This document shows, piece by piece, positions 9,402 through 19,541 of a stretch of DNA of 43,434 nt. Below the pieces are notes generated by a model. That model had not been told where the DNA came from. It saw only the letters and a program-made list of their open reading frames with translations, and made no database searches. A program made the translations under genes and the position numbers. Origin of the DNA: Nitrososphaerota archaeon (lineage in GTDB: Archaea > Thermoproteota > Nitrososphaeria_A > Caldarchaeales > Wolframiiraptoraceae); assembly GCA_021159365.1 (NCBI GenBank), contig JAGGRY010000020.1, forward strand, positions 1 through 43,434, given 5' to 3'. Position 1 is the first letter of the stretch, and every line of letters starts with the position of its first letter.

Positions 9402-10613
9402 TTGATGGAGTTAGCTGGAATAGTTGGAAAGCCTAATGTTGGAAAGAGCACGATGTTCTCGGCCATGACCCTTGCGCCGATCGAGATAGCGAACTATCCT
9501 TTCACAACCATCAAGCCGAATAGAGGGGTCAGCTACCTCAGGATAAAATGCGTCTGTAAAGAGCTCGGTGTAAAAGATAACCCGAAGAACAGCAAGTGCA
9601 TCAATGGAGTAAGATTCATCCCGATAGAGTTGATAGACTGTCCAGGGATAATTCGAGGAGCACATGAAGGAAGAGGACTAGGACTGCAATTCCTCGATGA
9701 GATAAGGCAGGCATCAGCCCTAATAGTGGTTGCCGATGCAGCTGGAGCAACAGATCCAGATGGAAACCCTGTGAAGCCGGGGACAAGCGATCCAATTGAG
9801 GACGTTAAACTCGTCGAGGAAGAACTTGATTATTGGCTCGAGGGATTATTGGCCTCCGATTGGCAGCGAATCTGTAGGATTGTCGAGAATAGGGTTGGAG
9901 AACTTGAAGACGAGCTCTACAAGAAGTTTTCAGGATTAAGGATAAGCATGGAGATGATACATGAAACGATCCAAGACCTAAGCCTGGATCCAAACCATCC
10001 ATCAAGATGGAGCAAGGAAAAGCTCCACGAATTCATCACCGAGCTTAGAAAGAGGAGTAAGCCAATAATCGTTGCCGCGAATAAGATAGACATGCTTGAA
10101 GCGGAAGACGGCGTTAAGAGGCTCAAGGAAGCGGGCTATGAGGTGATCCCCGTCAGCGCAGAAGCTGAGAGGATCCTAAGATTGGCGGCGGAGAAAAATC
10201 TGATAAATTATCTCCCAGGAGACTCAGATTTCGAGATCATAGATGATTCAAAGCTCAATCCAGCTCAGCGAAGAGCTTTAGAGATGATAAGAGAAAATGT
10301 TTTGAAGAAATGGGGGTCAACTGGGGTTCAGGAAACTGTGAATAGAGCATACTTCAATCTTCTCCAATATATTCCAGTATATCCCGTTGAGGATCCTGAG
10401 AAGTTAACGGATCATGATGGAAACGTCCTCCCAGATGTCTATATAGTCCCAAAGGGATCAACTCCAAGGGATCTAGCATATATGATTCATACAGATCTGG
10501 GGAAAACGTTCCTATATGCGATAGATGCTAGAAGGAAGGTAAGGCTTGGAGAAGACTATAAGCTGAAGTGGGGAGACATAATCTCAATAGTCTCAGCGAG
10601 CAGGCGCGCATGA
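9402..10613 (+). CDS. OBG-family GTPase, Ygr210-like, with TGS domain (copy 1)
   Basis: GIVGKPNVGKSTMFSAMT, IELIDCPGIIRGAHEGRGLGLQFLDEIRQA, NKID, C-terminal TGS-like segment. Confidence 0.95.
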   Translation: MMELAGIVGKPNVGKSTMFSAMTLAPIEIANYPFTTIKPNRGVSYLRIKCVCKELGVKDNPKNSKCINGVRFIPIELIDCPGIIRGAHEGRGLGLQFLDEIRQASALIVVADAAGATDPDGNPVKPGTSDPIEDVKLVEEELDYWLEGLLASDWQRICRIVENRVGELEDELYKKFSGLRISMEMIHETIQDLSLDPNHPSRWSKEKLHEFITELRKRSKPIIVAANKIDMLEAEDGVKRLKEAGYEVIPVSAEAERILRLAAEKNLINYLPGDSDFEIIDDSKLNPAQRRALEMIRENVLKKWGSTGVQETVNRAYFNLLQYIPVYPVEDPEKLTDHDGNVLPDVYIVPKGSTPRDLAYMIHTDLGKTFLYAIDARRKVRLGEDYKLKWGDIISIVSASRRA

Positions 10614-10674
10614 AGATTGTTAAAATAGCTCGGAATTCAATTAATGCAAGTTTTCACATTTCGTTTAAATCCCA

Positions 10675-11025
10675 TTAATCTCCTCCGAGATATTTTGTTG
10701 AATAATATCCCCATTCTTTCTTGCTTCCAAAGCTCCTAACACCTCTTTCCCTCACCTGCTTCCTGAGCTTCTCAGCCTTTTCATGATCTATCTCTCCCCT
10801 CCTCTCAAGATAGTTTATGACCTCAAATGCTTCTTCATCATTCTCACATCTCCTAAGGTAATCTATCGGAGTCGGCATACCAGGTTCTCTACGTCTCTCA
10901 GCTTCTCTCTCCCCTTCCTCGATATCTGTTCGAACGGCATCTATCGAGACATACATTCTCTTGAGCATGATCTCTCTGTATAGGTTTGGGAACAATCTCT
11001 TGAACGTCTTCTCATCTATCTCCAT
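10675..11025 (-). CDS. Conserved archaeal protein, possibly DUF2095-like
   Basis: Probable start MEIDEKTFKRLFPNLYREIM is internal to the listed ORF 10675..11130, whose first 35 codons overlap the upstream gene. Highly charged helical protein. Confidence 0.65.
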   Translation of the reverse strand: MEIDEKTFKRLFPNLYREIMLKRMYVSIDAVRTDIEEGEREAERRREPGMPTPIDYLRRCENDEEAFEVINYLERRGEIDHEKAEKLRKQVRERGVRSFGSKKEWGYYSTKYLGGD

Positions 11026-11663
11026 TGCTTTCCCCTCTCTGGTATGAACAGGGCCGTGGGCATCTTCCTCAAAACTTTTCTCAGCTCGGGGATGTTTAAA
11101 CCTTTCTTGATGTCTCCAAATATGTCGCATCTAGGCGGATTCAGATAATTTTGATGCTCCTTCAAGATGATCTCGACTTCATGGCCTCTCTTTCCCAAAA
11201 TCCTGATCCGCCATAGGCTTCCATGTCTCAGAGGCTCTGGCACATCGATCCGCTCAATCCCCAAAATCTTATATCCAGACTCTTCGACCCTCCGCCTAAC
11301 TTCTTCTAGATTTTCCGAGTCGAGTTCGATGTCTATGTCGCTGCTAGGCTTGACTATTCCCCTCCAAACGCTTCCAACGAGTCTCGGGTTAAATTCGCCT
11401 AAATCCTCCATCACTTCTAATGCTTCATCCCTAAGCTCCTTTAACCTCATCCAATAATCATCTCCTTCAACCTCCAAAGCGTATTCAAGGATCTTCAACG
11501 CGACTTCACGATTACTTGGAAGAATCGAGGTCCCAAGATCTTCCGCAGCGGCTCTCTTAGCGTCGATATACTCTTTATACTTTCCATTATAGAGCAGCTT
11601 CGCCGCCTCGAATGCCACCAGATCTCTAAGCCGCCGCCTCGACTTCCTTGAGCTCTCTTTCAA
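11016..11663 (-). CDS. Predicted nucleotidyltransferase
   Basis: GSVWRGIVKPSSDIDIELDSEN matches the GSxxRG..xxSDIDI minimal nucleotidyltransferase motif. Confidence 0.85.
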   Translation of the reverse strand: MKESSRKSRRRLRDLVAFEAAKLLYNGKYKEYIDAKRAAAEDLGTSILPSNREVALKILEYALEVEGDDYWMRLKELRDEALEVMEDLGEFNPRLVGSVWRGIVKPSSDIDIELDSENLEEVRRRVEESGYKILGIERIDVPEPLRHGSLWRIRILGKRGHEVEIILKEHQNYLNPPRCDIFGDIKKGLNIPELRKVLRKMPTALFIPERGKQWR

Positions 11664-12267
11664 CTCCTTCCTCTGTATAGACCCACTCTGGAACTTTTAA
11701 GACCTTGCTCTTAATAACTCCAACATGTCTAAGCATCGTTATCTTCTTCGCCTCTTGATAGATATCTGATGCAGTCTTTCCTAAGACGAATTCCTGGGCA
11801 AGTTGTGAAAGGGTAAGTTTGCTCGCCGCCTCTTCCAATATCTTCTTCATGGCCTTTCTGATGAGCTTCGCCTTGATCGAATGCGATCTAACCCTTCTTA
11901 AGGTAAACGCGGTTGTTTGAACCCTTAAATCGAATCCATCCTTCGTCGTCAGATTGAATATCCCATCTATCCTACTCGACCCTCTTCTGACTAAACTTCT
12001 AACGAATTCTCTCCCATACTTATGGCCATAGAAGATCGTTTCCGCAACCGAGTCCTTAACCCTAACGATCTTAAACCTTATGAGGAGATACTGCTTCGAG
12101 AAGTCTCCCGTGAGGGTGTAGAGGCTGACCCAAATAGTTCTCCCGATGACTTGACTAGGATCGGAAGCCCAAGTAGTCCCAATCTCCTTATAACCAAAGT
12201 ATCTTGGAGAATATATGGTGTAGATCTGTTTGGGAGCCTTCTTCTCGGCTGAAGGTCTTCGCGGCAT
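11626..12267 (-). CDS. rps3ae: 30S ribosomal protein S3Ae (eS1)
   Basis: YTIYSPRYFGYKEIGTTWASDPSQVIGRTIWVSLYTLTGDFSKQYLLIRFKI...TTAFTLRRVRSHSIKAKLIRKAM. Confidence 0.96.
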   Translation of the reverse strand: MPRRPSAEKKAPKQIYTIYSPRYFGYKEIGTTWASDPSQVIGRTIWVSLYTLTGDFSKQYLLIRFKIVRVKDSVAETIFYGHKYGREFVRSLVRRGSSRIDGIFNLTTKDGFDLRVQTTAFTLRRVRSHSIKAKLIRKAMKKILEEAASKLTLSQLAQEFVLGKTASDIYQEAKKITMLRHVGVIKSKVLKVPEWVYTEEGVERELKEVEAAA

Positions 12268-12337
12268 CTCAAGGATAGCCTTGAGAGAGCCATTATAAGA
12301 ACCTTCGGAGACTTTTGATCGAATGCGATCTACTTTC

Positions 12338-12351
12338 GATGTTTTAACATC
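12338..12351. promoter_or_regulatory. Inverted repeat upstream of znuABC promoter
   Basis: GATGTT-TT-AACATC, 14 nt upstream of a TATA-like CTTATATGG (12368-12374 core) and about 45 nt upstream of the znuA GTG start. Confidence 0.35.
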
Positions 12352-12395
12352 TTCATGGAATTAAACTTATATGGAGAGTTTTTCAGGTTTAAGCC

Positions 12396-13415
12396 GTGCC
12401 TGTGCGCCTCGTGAAGACATGTATTCTCCTGCTGATCTCTCTGGGAACATTAATGATTCATCCGGTCTATGCGGATAAGATTTCGGTCGCGGTGAGCATG
12501 CCTCAGCTTAAACCCGTTGTCCAGGAGATCGGTGGAGAAAGAGTCTCGGTAGAATGTATTATTCCAGCTGGAGCGGATCCGCATAGTTATGAGCCGAGCG
12601 AGCAACTCTTAATGAAGGTTCTCTCAAATGCTTCTCTAATCGTATTGAGCGGACCAACCCACCTCTTAATCGAGAAGAAGATCTGGGAGCTACATAATAG
12701 AGGGGTCTTGGAAAGCCCGATAATAGATTATAGAGATTATGTAAGGGAAGGCTTAAAGATCTTGAATAACTTGAAGACTGGAACCCCGAATCCACATGGG
12801 TATATGTTCTCCTTAATGGGCTTGGAAGCGATGGCGAAGGCGATTACGAAAAAGCTCATCGAGATAGATCCGGAGAATCGAGGATACTATGAGATGAACT
12901 TAGAAAAATATCTCTCCAAGTTATCCTCGATCAAGAATGAGATAAGAGAGTTTGGAGTCCAAGGTGTTAAGGTGATCTTACTTGGACCGCCAATGCAGTA
13001 TGTGGCTGAGGATCTAGGTCTTAAGGTTGTTGACTGGGTTCTTCCAGAGCTCTCAATAGAGGTGACGGAGGGAGATGTATCGAGAATTGAGAATGAAATC
13101 ATGTCCGGGGAAGCTGACCTAGTTTTCATCAGCGACTTAGAGCTATCTAGGCAGGGCAAGTTCCTCGGCTTATTAAAAGAACGTAGGATACCATATGTAG
13201 TGGTTCCGGTTTTAAGTCTCTCAAATGAGCCTCACATGATCTCCTTCTTTGCTGCCACGTTATTGAAGTATAGGTCCGAGTTGGTGACAGGTGGGGCTGG
13301 TGAAAGCGATTTATGGAGATCCATGTTAGTCCCCTCGATTACCGCCAACATTATATTGACATTCCTCCTAGCTTTATTATTATTGAAGGTGAGAAGTTAT
13401 GCAAGAGAGCGTTGA
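12396..13415 (+). CDS. znuA: Metal (Zn/Mn) ABC transporter substrate-binding protein with C-terminal TM anchor
   Basis: Signal peptide, VSMPQLKPVVQEIGGERVSVECIIPAGADPHSYEPSEQ, C-terminal SITANIILTFLLALLLLKVRS. Heads an ABC operon. Confidence 0.88.
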   Translation: MPVRLVKTCILLLISLGTLMIHPVYADKISVAVSMPQLKPVVQEIGGERVSVECIIPAGADPHSYEPSEQLLMKVLSNASLIVLSGPTHLLIEKKIWELHNRGVLESPIIDYRDYVREGLKILNNLKTGTPNPHGYMFSLMGLEAMAKAITKKLIEIDPENRGYYEMNLEKYLSKLSSIKNEIREFGVQGVKVILLGPPMQYVAEDLGLKVVDWVLPELSIEVTEGDVSRIENEIMSGEADLVFISDLELSRQGKFLGLLKERRIPYVVVPVLSLSNEPHMISFFAATLLKYRSELVTGGAGESDLWRSMLVPSITANIILTFLLALLLLKVRSYARER

Positions 13416-14163
13416 AGCTCATAAGGTGACGTTCAGATTTGGGGAGAAGTTAGCCCTAGAGGATGTAAGCTTTAAGATTCCATCACCATTCTACTGCGCT
13501 GTGATGGGGCCTAATGGTGCTGGAAAGACTACGCTTCTCAAGATTATGCTTGGATTATTGAAGCCTCAAAGCGGCTGGATCAAGATCTATGGATATGATC
13601 CGATTAAGAATTCGAGAGATGTTAGGGAGCTGATAGGATATGTTCCCCAAGTCGTGAACATCGATCAGAGGGTTCCGATAACAGTTGAGGAATTAGTGGC
13701 GATGGGAGCCTTATCGAAGACTATACCGCCTAGAATAATAACAAGGGAGATTAAAGATCGGATCAGAGAGGTCTTAGACTTAGTGGAGATAGATGATCCA
13801 TCAGCGCTTTTCACGGAGCTGAGCGGCGGATTGAGGCAGAGAGCCTTGATAGCGAGAGCTTTGATCAAGAATCCGAAGCTCCTATTGCTCGATGAGCCTT
13901 TCTCGATGCTAGACTTCGATATGAAATGTCAGATAGCTGAGCTGCTCTATCAACTTCATGAGAAATTCAAGATAGACATATTCTTGGTTGCCCACGAGTT
14001 AAGTCCATGTATAGAGCTTGAGCCGACCGTGATCCTATTGAATAAACGAGTTTACGCCGTTGGAAGGGCTGAGGAAGTCTTAAGGCTTGAAAATTTGAGG
14101 AGAGCGTATCCAGGATTAACCGAGGTTCCAGCTGGATTCATTCTCGGTGAAGATCATGCTTGA
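13399..14163 (+). CDS. znuC: Metal ABC transporter ATP-binding protein
   Basis: GPNGAGKTTLLKIMLGLLKPQ, ELSGGLRQRALIARAL, LLLLDEPFSMLD. Confidence 0.95.
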   Translation: MQESVEAHKVTFRFGEKLALEDVSFKIPSPFYCAVMGPNGAGKTTLLKIMLGLLKPQSGWIKIYGYDPIKNSRDVRELIGYVPQVVNIDQRVPITVEELVAMGALSKTIPPRIITREIKDRIREVLDLVEIDDPSALFTELSGGLRQRALIARALIKNPKLLLLDEPFSMLDFDMKCQIAELLYQLHEKFKIDIFLVAHELSPCIELEPTVILLNKRVYAVGRAEEVLRLENLRRAYPGLTEVPAGFILGEDHA

Positions 14164-14962
14164 CGTAATCCTCTTAACATATGGATTGGCGGCGCTGAGC
14201 GGGATCCTGATAGGATCTATCAGCATGCCCATGATAACTTCAAGAAGCGTGATGTTCGCGTTAACGATGCTTCACTCAATTCTCGGTGGAGCGATCCTCG
14301 GAATCTACTTGAATATAGTCATGGGGATGAACATCCCAGTGCCGATAATCGCAACTCTAACGGCTATAGGTTTATCGATCTTGGCCGCTGAGCTCATCGA
14401 GAGGGGCTTCGCCGAAGACGTAGCAATAGCCTTAAGCGTCTCAATAGCCACGACGATAACGATAGTCTTCAGCTTTCTCGCCGCATATCTATCGAGTACG
14501 GCGATCGCTGAGGCATGGCTATACATCACTGGGACGTCGGCCATAGCAACTATCGATGATTTTTCGCGGATCTTAACGGCGTCGATCATAGTGATTCCAT
14601 TGATTCACATAATATCTAAGGAGTTGAAGTATATCGCATTCGATGAAGATGGAGCGAAGGCTCTTGGATTAAGCATAAGATTCTACAGATACCTGTTTTA
14701 CTCTTTGATCGCGTTGGCAGCCTCAATACTTTCCTCAACGATAGGAGTCTTGGTTACACACGTGATCATGGCCGTTCCCGGAGCCGTGGCCCTGAGATTC
14801 AGTAAGAGAGGTTCTTCCTCCATCTCATATCTCACAGCCATTGGCCTCATGATCGCTGGATACCTGTTCGCCAGAATGATCAACATACCTCCAAGTGGGG
14901 GCGTTGGAATATTCTCAGCCCTACTAATTCTCCTCATGATAGTTTGGAGGAAACATGCTTAG
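14147..14962 (+). CDS. znuB: Metal ABC transporter permease (ABC-3 family)
   Basis: Polytopic permease with MITSRSVMFALTMLHSILGGAILGIYL and KYIAFDEDGAKALGLSIRFYRYLFYSLIALAA. Confidence 0.93.
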   Translation: MKIMLDVILLTYGLAALSGILIGSISMPMITSRSVMFALTMLHSILGGAILGIYLNIVMGMNIPVPIIATLTAIGLSILAAELIERGFAEDVAIALSVSIATTITIVFSFLAAYLSSTAIAEAWLYITGTSAIATIDDFSRILTASIIVIPLIHIISKELKYIAFDEDGAKALGLSIRFYRYLFYSLIALAASILSSTIGVLVTHVIMAVPGAVALRFSKRGSSSISYLTAIGLMIAGYLFARMINIPPSGGVGIFSALLILLMIVWRKHA

Positions 14963-15222
14963 ATCTTTAGAGATCTTATGGTCTTTAACGCGAGATTCGC
15001 CATACATAGTATATCGTCCATGGTTGTGAGAAGAGATCTTACGCTTCTCTCACATTTAATCTTGAATAGGATCACGTTTCCATCATGGATCATCTTGAGC
15101 ATTAATCCCTTTGGGAGAGGTCGATTATCTGGTTCAAGACTCTTCGCGATTATCTCAGCCTCTTCTTCATTCTCAAATGTCAGCCTTAGCTCAGCTTCAC
15201 TTAGAATTTCCAAGCATCTCAC
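14959..15222 (-). CDS. pcc1: KEOPS complex subunit Pcc1
   Basis: AELRLTFENEEEAEIIAKSLEPDN...LFKIKCERSVRSLLTTMDDILCMANLALKTI. Downstream of S15 and RecJ-like genes. Confidence 0.85.
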   Translation of the reverse strand: MRCLEILSEAELRLTFENEEEAEIIAKSLEPDNRPLPKGLMLKMIHDGNVILFKIKCERSVRSLLTTMDDILCMANLALKTIRSLKI

Positions 15223-16636
15223 CCGTAATCCTATCGACTTCCAACACGAATAACGTCTTCTTAATCTTTGGTATCTCGGCTCCAGCCGCTATGTCATGGC
15301 CTCCTCCTCGACCTCCAACGATTCTCGCAGCTTCCTTCAGAATCTTACCCAAATCCAAGCCCATCTTAATCAGCTTCTTACTAGCTCTCGCTGACACCTT
15401 TATCGAACCTTCAGCTGAGGCCATGGCTATTAAGACCTTATCCTCTCCCATGATTCCAGTTGAAGAGATCATTGAAGCAACCGAGCTTATCAGCTTATGA
15501 TCTATCACGTCACCGCCGTCTATGACTACTGTGTGTTTAAGTTCCTGCTTGCTCTCATCTCTCATCGCATACTCTATGGCCCTGGCGAGCTTAATCCTGT
15601 AATCCTCTAGGAGTTCTTGGGCTTTTTCCAGGAGTTCAGCGCGATTACCCATGGCAACCGCTATTCCAACCCAGTCATTTCCAGTCTTTCCACAGGCATT
15701 TAGGAGAGAGGCGAACTCTCTGGCATCTCTCAGATAGGTCCAAGGCTCCTCTTTAACGAGTTCATAGACCTTTCCGATTATTCCTCTTGCTAGACTTGGC
15801 GGAAGCCCAAGTGATGCTAGATGCTTCATCAATCCATTATAGAGTTTCTTCTTCTCATCTTCATCGAGTTCGGCCAAAACCTTCCATCTATCGCCTTCCT
15901 TAACCTTGATCCCGACATCCATTAGGAAGCTATATGCTCTCGATTCATCTCCAGAGATTCCTGGAATGAATGGATTCGTCGTGCTGGCCAAGGCTATGTG
16001 GATGGGCTTATAACTTCTGCCATAAAATAATAGGTCTTCCTCGACCTTCATTAATCCGGCGTCAATAGAATCATTGACTATGAGCTCATTTAATCCATGG
16101 AGAGATCTTCCATCAATTCTATCCTGTAAATCTCCTAAAGCTCCCACGACAGCGATCGGGGAATAGCTCACATTCTCCTCGTTTAATGCCTTCGCTACGA
16201 GATAGGTCACTCCAGCTCCACTTATCTCATCGGCTCCATTTATTCCGCAGAGATGCGGATTTACCTGAATAATGTTTTTAGAGGATTCTCCTACTGGTTC
16301 ATGATGATCGAGTATGATGACGGGCGAATCTCCAACTACCTTAACTATCTCATCCAAGTAGCCGCTTCCAATATCCGTGAAGACCGGGATGAAATCTCCT
16401 GAGAAGTCCTTGAGATCCTCTAAGATATCGTCTATGCCTCCAACAGATCTAGTTAAGAATCTCGCCCCTTCCTTTAAGAACATTATTGAAGCTATGGCTC
16501 CGGATGAGAGTCCATCGGCATCATTATGGCAGAAAATCACGAACGATCTATCCTCATCTATGAGTCTCCGAATCTCCTCAGCAGCTCTTTCAACTTCTCC
16601 GAGGAATTCTCGATAAATGCTCTCATCCAAGCTCAT
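15197..16636 (-). CDS. DHH-family phosphoesterase, archaeal RecJ-like exonuclease
   Basis: FCHNDADGLSSGAIAS, PVIILDHHEP, IVGGRGGGHDIAAGAEI. Confidence 0.93.
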   Translation of the reverse strand: MSLDESIYREFLGEVERAAEEIRRLIDEDRSFVIFCHNDADGLSSGAIASIMFLKEGARFLTRSVGGIDDILEDLKDFSGDFIPVFTDIGSGYLDEIVKVVGDSPVIILDHHEPVGESSKNIIQVNPHLCGINGADEISGAGVTYLVAKALNEENVSYSPIAVVGALGDLQDRIDGRSLHGLNELIVNDSIDAGLMKVEEDLLFYGRSYKPIHIALASTTNPFIPGISGDESRAYSFLMDVGIKVKEGDRWKVLAELDEDEKKKLYNGLMKHLASLGLPPSLARGIIGKVYELVKEEPWTYLRDAREFASLLNACGKTGNDWVGIAVAMGNRAELLEKAQELLEDYRIKLARAIEYAMRDESKQELKHTVVIDGGDVIDHKLISSVASMISSTGIMGEDKVLIAMASAEGSIKVSARASKKLIKMGLDLGKILKEAARIVGGRGGGHDIAAGAEIPKIKKTLFVLEVDRITGEMLGNSK

Positions 16637-16708
16637 TGCTCAACTCTAATCTAAATTTTCGCCCTATATAGATGAACCCCATCTGCCGAGGCCCATTTAA
16701 GACCCAAA

Positions 16709-17155
16709 CTATCTGTAGGCGTAGATGAGCCTTGGCTGCCAATCAGGGGGTAGAATTCCCCTTCTCTTATAATATTTCACGAGTCTATGGATCTTGGACT
16801 CAACGAGCTGAAGTCTATGCCTATTATATCTGTCGCTCCTATTCTTGCTTAGGTGGACGTGCATCCTCCTAGCTCTTTCGAGTAGATTTGCGAGATCTTC
16901 AGGGATCTCCGGTAAGAGATTATTCTCCTTAAGGATCTGGGTTATCCTCTTCCCAGTTATCTGCTTGACGAGCGGAACTCCGTGCTGATCTCTCAGAATG
17001 ATCCCTATCATGCTTGGAGGATAACCTTCTTTCGCATACTTAACCACGAGCGCCTCAACCTCCTCGGGGGTGAGCTTAACCCATGATGGAGGAGCCTTGC
17101 TAATAGGCCTCTTCGACCCCGACTTCCCCCGCTTACGGGCATGCATCCTCGCCAT
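16709..17155 (-). CDS. rps15: 30S ribosomal protein S15
   Basis: [64 protein letters not shown]. Confidence 0.97.
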   Translation of the reverse strand: MARMHARKRGKSGSKRPISKAPPSWVKLTPEEVEALVVKYAKEGYPPSMIGIILRDQHGVPLVKQITGKRITQILKENNLLPEIPEDLANLLERARRMHVHLSKNRSDRYNRHRLQLVESKIHRLVKYYKRRGILPPDWQPRLIYAYR

Positions 17156-17281
17156 CTTTCCGCCTTAGAAGATTATGAGAGACCAATTATTTAAGATGTT
17201 GGAGCAGGTTTATGAATTCACAGCAGCTTGAAGAAACAAAACTTATTCGCGGTGAGCGTCACTCTATTTTAAGGAGGAACT

Positions 17282-18283
17282 ATGTATGCGAAGACCCATG
17301 AGATCTTGACGAGGGAGGCGGCGAAGCTAGCTGGAGTGGATGAAAAACTTATTCCAAACCTCTGCTTCGGGGCCAAATCCCCAGATCTAGTCCCAGACTA
17401 CAGCTATAAGGTCTACCTCACCTATCGTGGGAGGCTGAGAGTTAGGAAGACGAGGGTTAAACATCATGAACCAGATCCAAGTCTCTTGAAGAAGTATGTC
17501 GTTGAGGCCAGACATAGATGGCTTAAGGGAAGCAGAGAGGATGCCGCGAAGCTCGTTGGGAGAATCTTACACTATGTCGGCGACAGCGCAATAATCAGCC
17601 CATCCATAGATGATGATCTGCATGATCAAATGGAGAGGAAATGTTCAAGGATAAATCCAAGACAGGTGATCGAGAATCTAAACCTATTCAAGCCTATTGG
17701 GAAAAGGGAGACATTAAAGGTGTTAATGGATAGCTTGGAGAAGGGACCTGCATCAAGCGCTTTAGAGGCTGTTAAGAGAACCTTGGACACCTCCTTCAGC
17801 ATAATCTCCTCGATTTTATCCTCACCTACAGCTCCTAGAAGGTTTAGAGAACTCGGAGATCGATGCTATGAGTACTTCAAGGGAAGAAAGAATCTCACAC
17901 TTTTTCTCTCACTTTTCCTAATAATACTCCCATGTATCAACTTGATTCTGCTAAGTCTTAAGCTGAGTTTCGCCATTGCTCTCGCATCGCTGATCTTCAT
18001 AATAATACCTTCCATGATAGCGGGAATATCCGGCATGATCATGTATAGATCACGAGACATGAATACTGCGCTATACTCTGCCCGCCGAGCTTATGGATCG
18101 CTTCCTTGGATCGTCATAGGAATGGTTATCAGCGGATTAATCATATTCAGCATAGGGCACACGGTCGTCCTCACATTGTTGATCCCAGAAATCCCCATGA
18201 CAGTAATAATCTATCATAGACTATTCAAGATCTCAGAGTGGAAGAGGATCAAGGATGAAATCGACTGGTTCAAGTGGGAGTAA
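17282..18283 (+). CDS. Zinc-dependent phospholipase C-like domain with C-terminal membrane domain
   Basis: N-terminal AKTHEILTREAAKLAG...CFGAKSPDLVPDY...HHEP...GRILHYVGDSAIISPS resembles the S1/P1-nuclease/PLC fold. Roughly four predicted TM helices from about residue 200. Confidence 0.65.
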   Translation: MYAKTHEILTREAAKLAGVDEKLIPNLCFGAKSPDLVPDYSYKVYLTYRGRLRVRKTRVKHHEPDPSLLKKYVVEARHRWLKGSREDAAKLVGRILHYVGDSAIISPSIDDDLHDQMERKCSRINPRQVIENLNLFKPIGKRETLKVLMDSLEKGPASSALEAVKRTLDTSFSIISSILSSPTAPRRFRELGDRCYEYFKGRKNLTLFLSLFLIILPCINLILLSLKLSFAIALASLIFIIIPSMIAGISGMIMYRSRDMNTALYSARRAYGSLPWIVIGMVISGLIIFSIGHTVVLTLLIPEIPMTVIIYHRLFKISEWKRIKDEIDWFKWE

Positions 18284-18341
18284 CTTGAACTCGTAAAAAT
18301 TTCGGACATTCCATCAAGGTTGATAATCTATAAATTAATGA

Positions 18342-19541
18342 ATGAGCATCACTCCCCGAAAAATGGAGCTTAAAGGAAAATTATTAGCTACATTCATCTC
18401 CCTCTCTCTCGTCTCCCTCTTCGCGGACATAATCTATGAAGGGGCGAGATCTATCGGCGGAGCATATCTAAACTTCTTAACGGCTCCAGCAATAGCTGTC
18501 AGCATTCTGGGACTTGGAGAATTCCTAAGCAATTTGATGAGATTTTTAGGCGGGGTCCTGGCGCAGAGAATGGCTTCAGGAAGGGCTTACTGGTCTCTGA
18601 TATTCTTCGGCTATCTAGTAAACCTAGCGATACCTTGTTTGGCGTTCACAGGGGTTTGGGAGATCGCGATCATATTATTCCTAATCGAGCGAATTGGAAA
18701 GGGATTAAGGGCTCCGGCTAGGGACGTGATTCTCTCAGAATTGACCGATGAAGCAAAGAGAGGTAGATGGTTCGGACTGCATGAACTGATGGATCAGATA
18801 GGGGCGATAGCTGGTCCAGCGATAATTGGTGCAGCAATATACGTGAGCAAGCCTTTAGAAGCCGGATATAGACTTGCGTTCAACATCTTATGGATTCCAA
18901 TAATCATGATGATAGTTATGCTCCTCTCCGCCTACGTGAATTATCCTAGGCCAAAGGCGGTAAGCGCCGCTACCGAAGAGAAGGGTTTGAAGGGACTTGA
19001 TAAAAGATTTTGGAATTATTTAATTGGCTCGATCTTCACCTTACTAGGATTCATCTATTGGGGAGTAATAGCATATTATGCTCAAGACGCCGTTAGGGCC
19101 GGAATTCTGATGGCCGAGGAAGTTCCAATACTATATCTAATCGCGATGGCCGTTGACGCGGTCATAGCTTTACCGATAGGCTTGCTCTATGATCGAGTTG
19201 GATTGAAGTCCGTGGTTCTGGCCCCATTAACAGCCATCTCAATAACCCCCGCATTATTCATGATTAAGGGCAGAATTGGATTATATCTAGCATCTATTCC
19301 ATGGGGATTAACCATGGGAATTATCGAGACTATCATGAGGGCGAGCGTCGCGGATATAGCTCCAATCGAGGTCAGATCTCTCGCGTATGGAATCTATTCA
19401 TCCTCGATAGGGTTTGCATGGTTCACAGGATCGCTAATAATGGCATACATGTATCAAACCGGCCTCATAAACGCCATTATCATTCTAACGATAATATTAG
19501 AAGCCGCAGCGTTAACTATTTACGCCGCGACCTTGAGATAA
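18342..19541 (+). CDS. Major facilitator superfamily transporter
   Basis: 12-TM-like hydrophobic pattern, RIGKGLRAPARDVILSE, LPIGLLYDRVGLKSV. Confidence 0.9.
   Translation: MSITPRKMELKGKLLATFISLSLVSLFADIIYEGARSIGGAYLNFLTAPAIAVSILGLGEFLSNLMRFLGGVLAQRMASGRAYWSLIFFGYLVNLAIPCLAFTGVWEIAIILFLIERIGKGLRAPARDVILSELTDEAKRGRWFGLHELMDQIGAIAGPAIIGAAIYVSKPLEAGYRLAFNILWIPIIMMIVMLLSAYVNYPRPKAVSAATEEKGLKGLDKRFWNYLIGSIFTLLGFIYWGVIAYYAQDAVRAGILMAEEVPILYLIAMAVDAVIALPIGLLYDRVGLKSVVLAPLTAISITPALFMIKGRIGLYLASIPWGLTMGIIETIMRASVADIAPIEVRSLAYGIYSSSIGFAWFTGSLIMAYMYQTGLINAIIILTIILEAAALTIYAATLR

Noticed and set aside
10675-11130. Full-length 151-aa version of the DUF2095-like ORF
   Set aside because: The first 35 codons overlap the 3' coding part of the upstream nucleotidyltransferase gene. 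Start MEIDEKTFKRLF at 11025 is more plausible.
14305-14589. Antisense ORF (94 aa) within the znuB gene, representative of many listed overlaps (for example 9805..10005, 26354..26611, 26738..27121, 41436..41786)
   Set aside because: These lie opposite strongly supported genes, lack family motifs, and have low-complexity or serine/leucine-rich composition typical of shadow ORFs.
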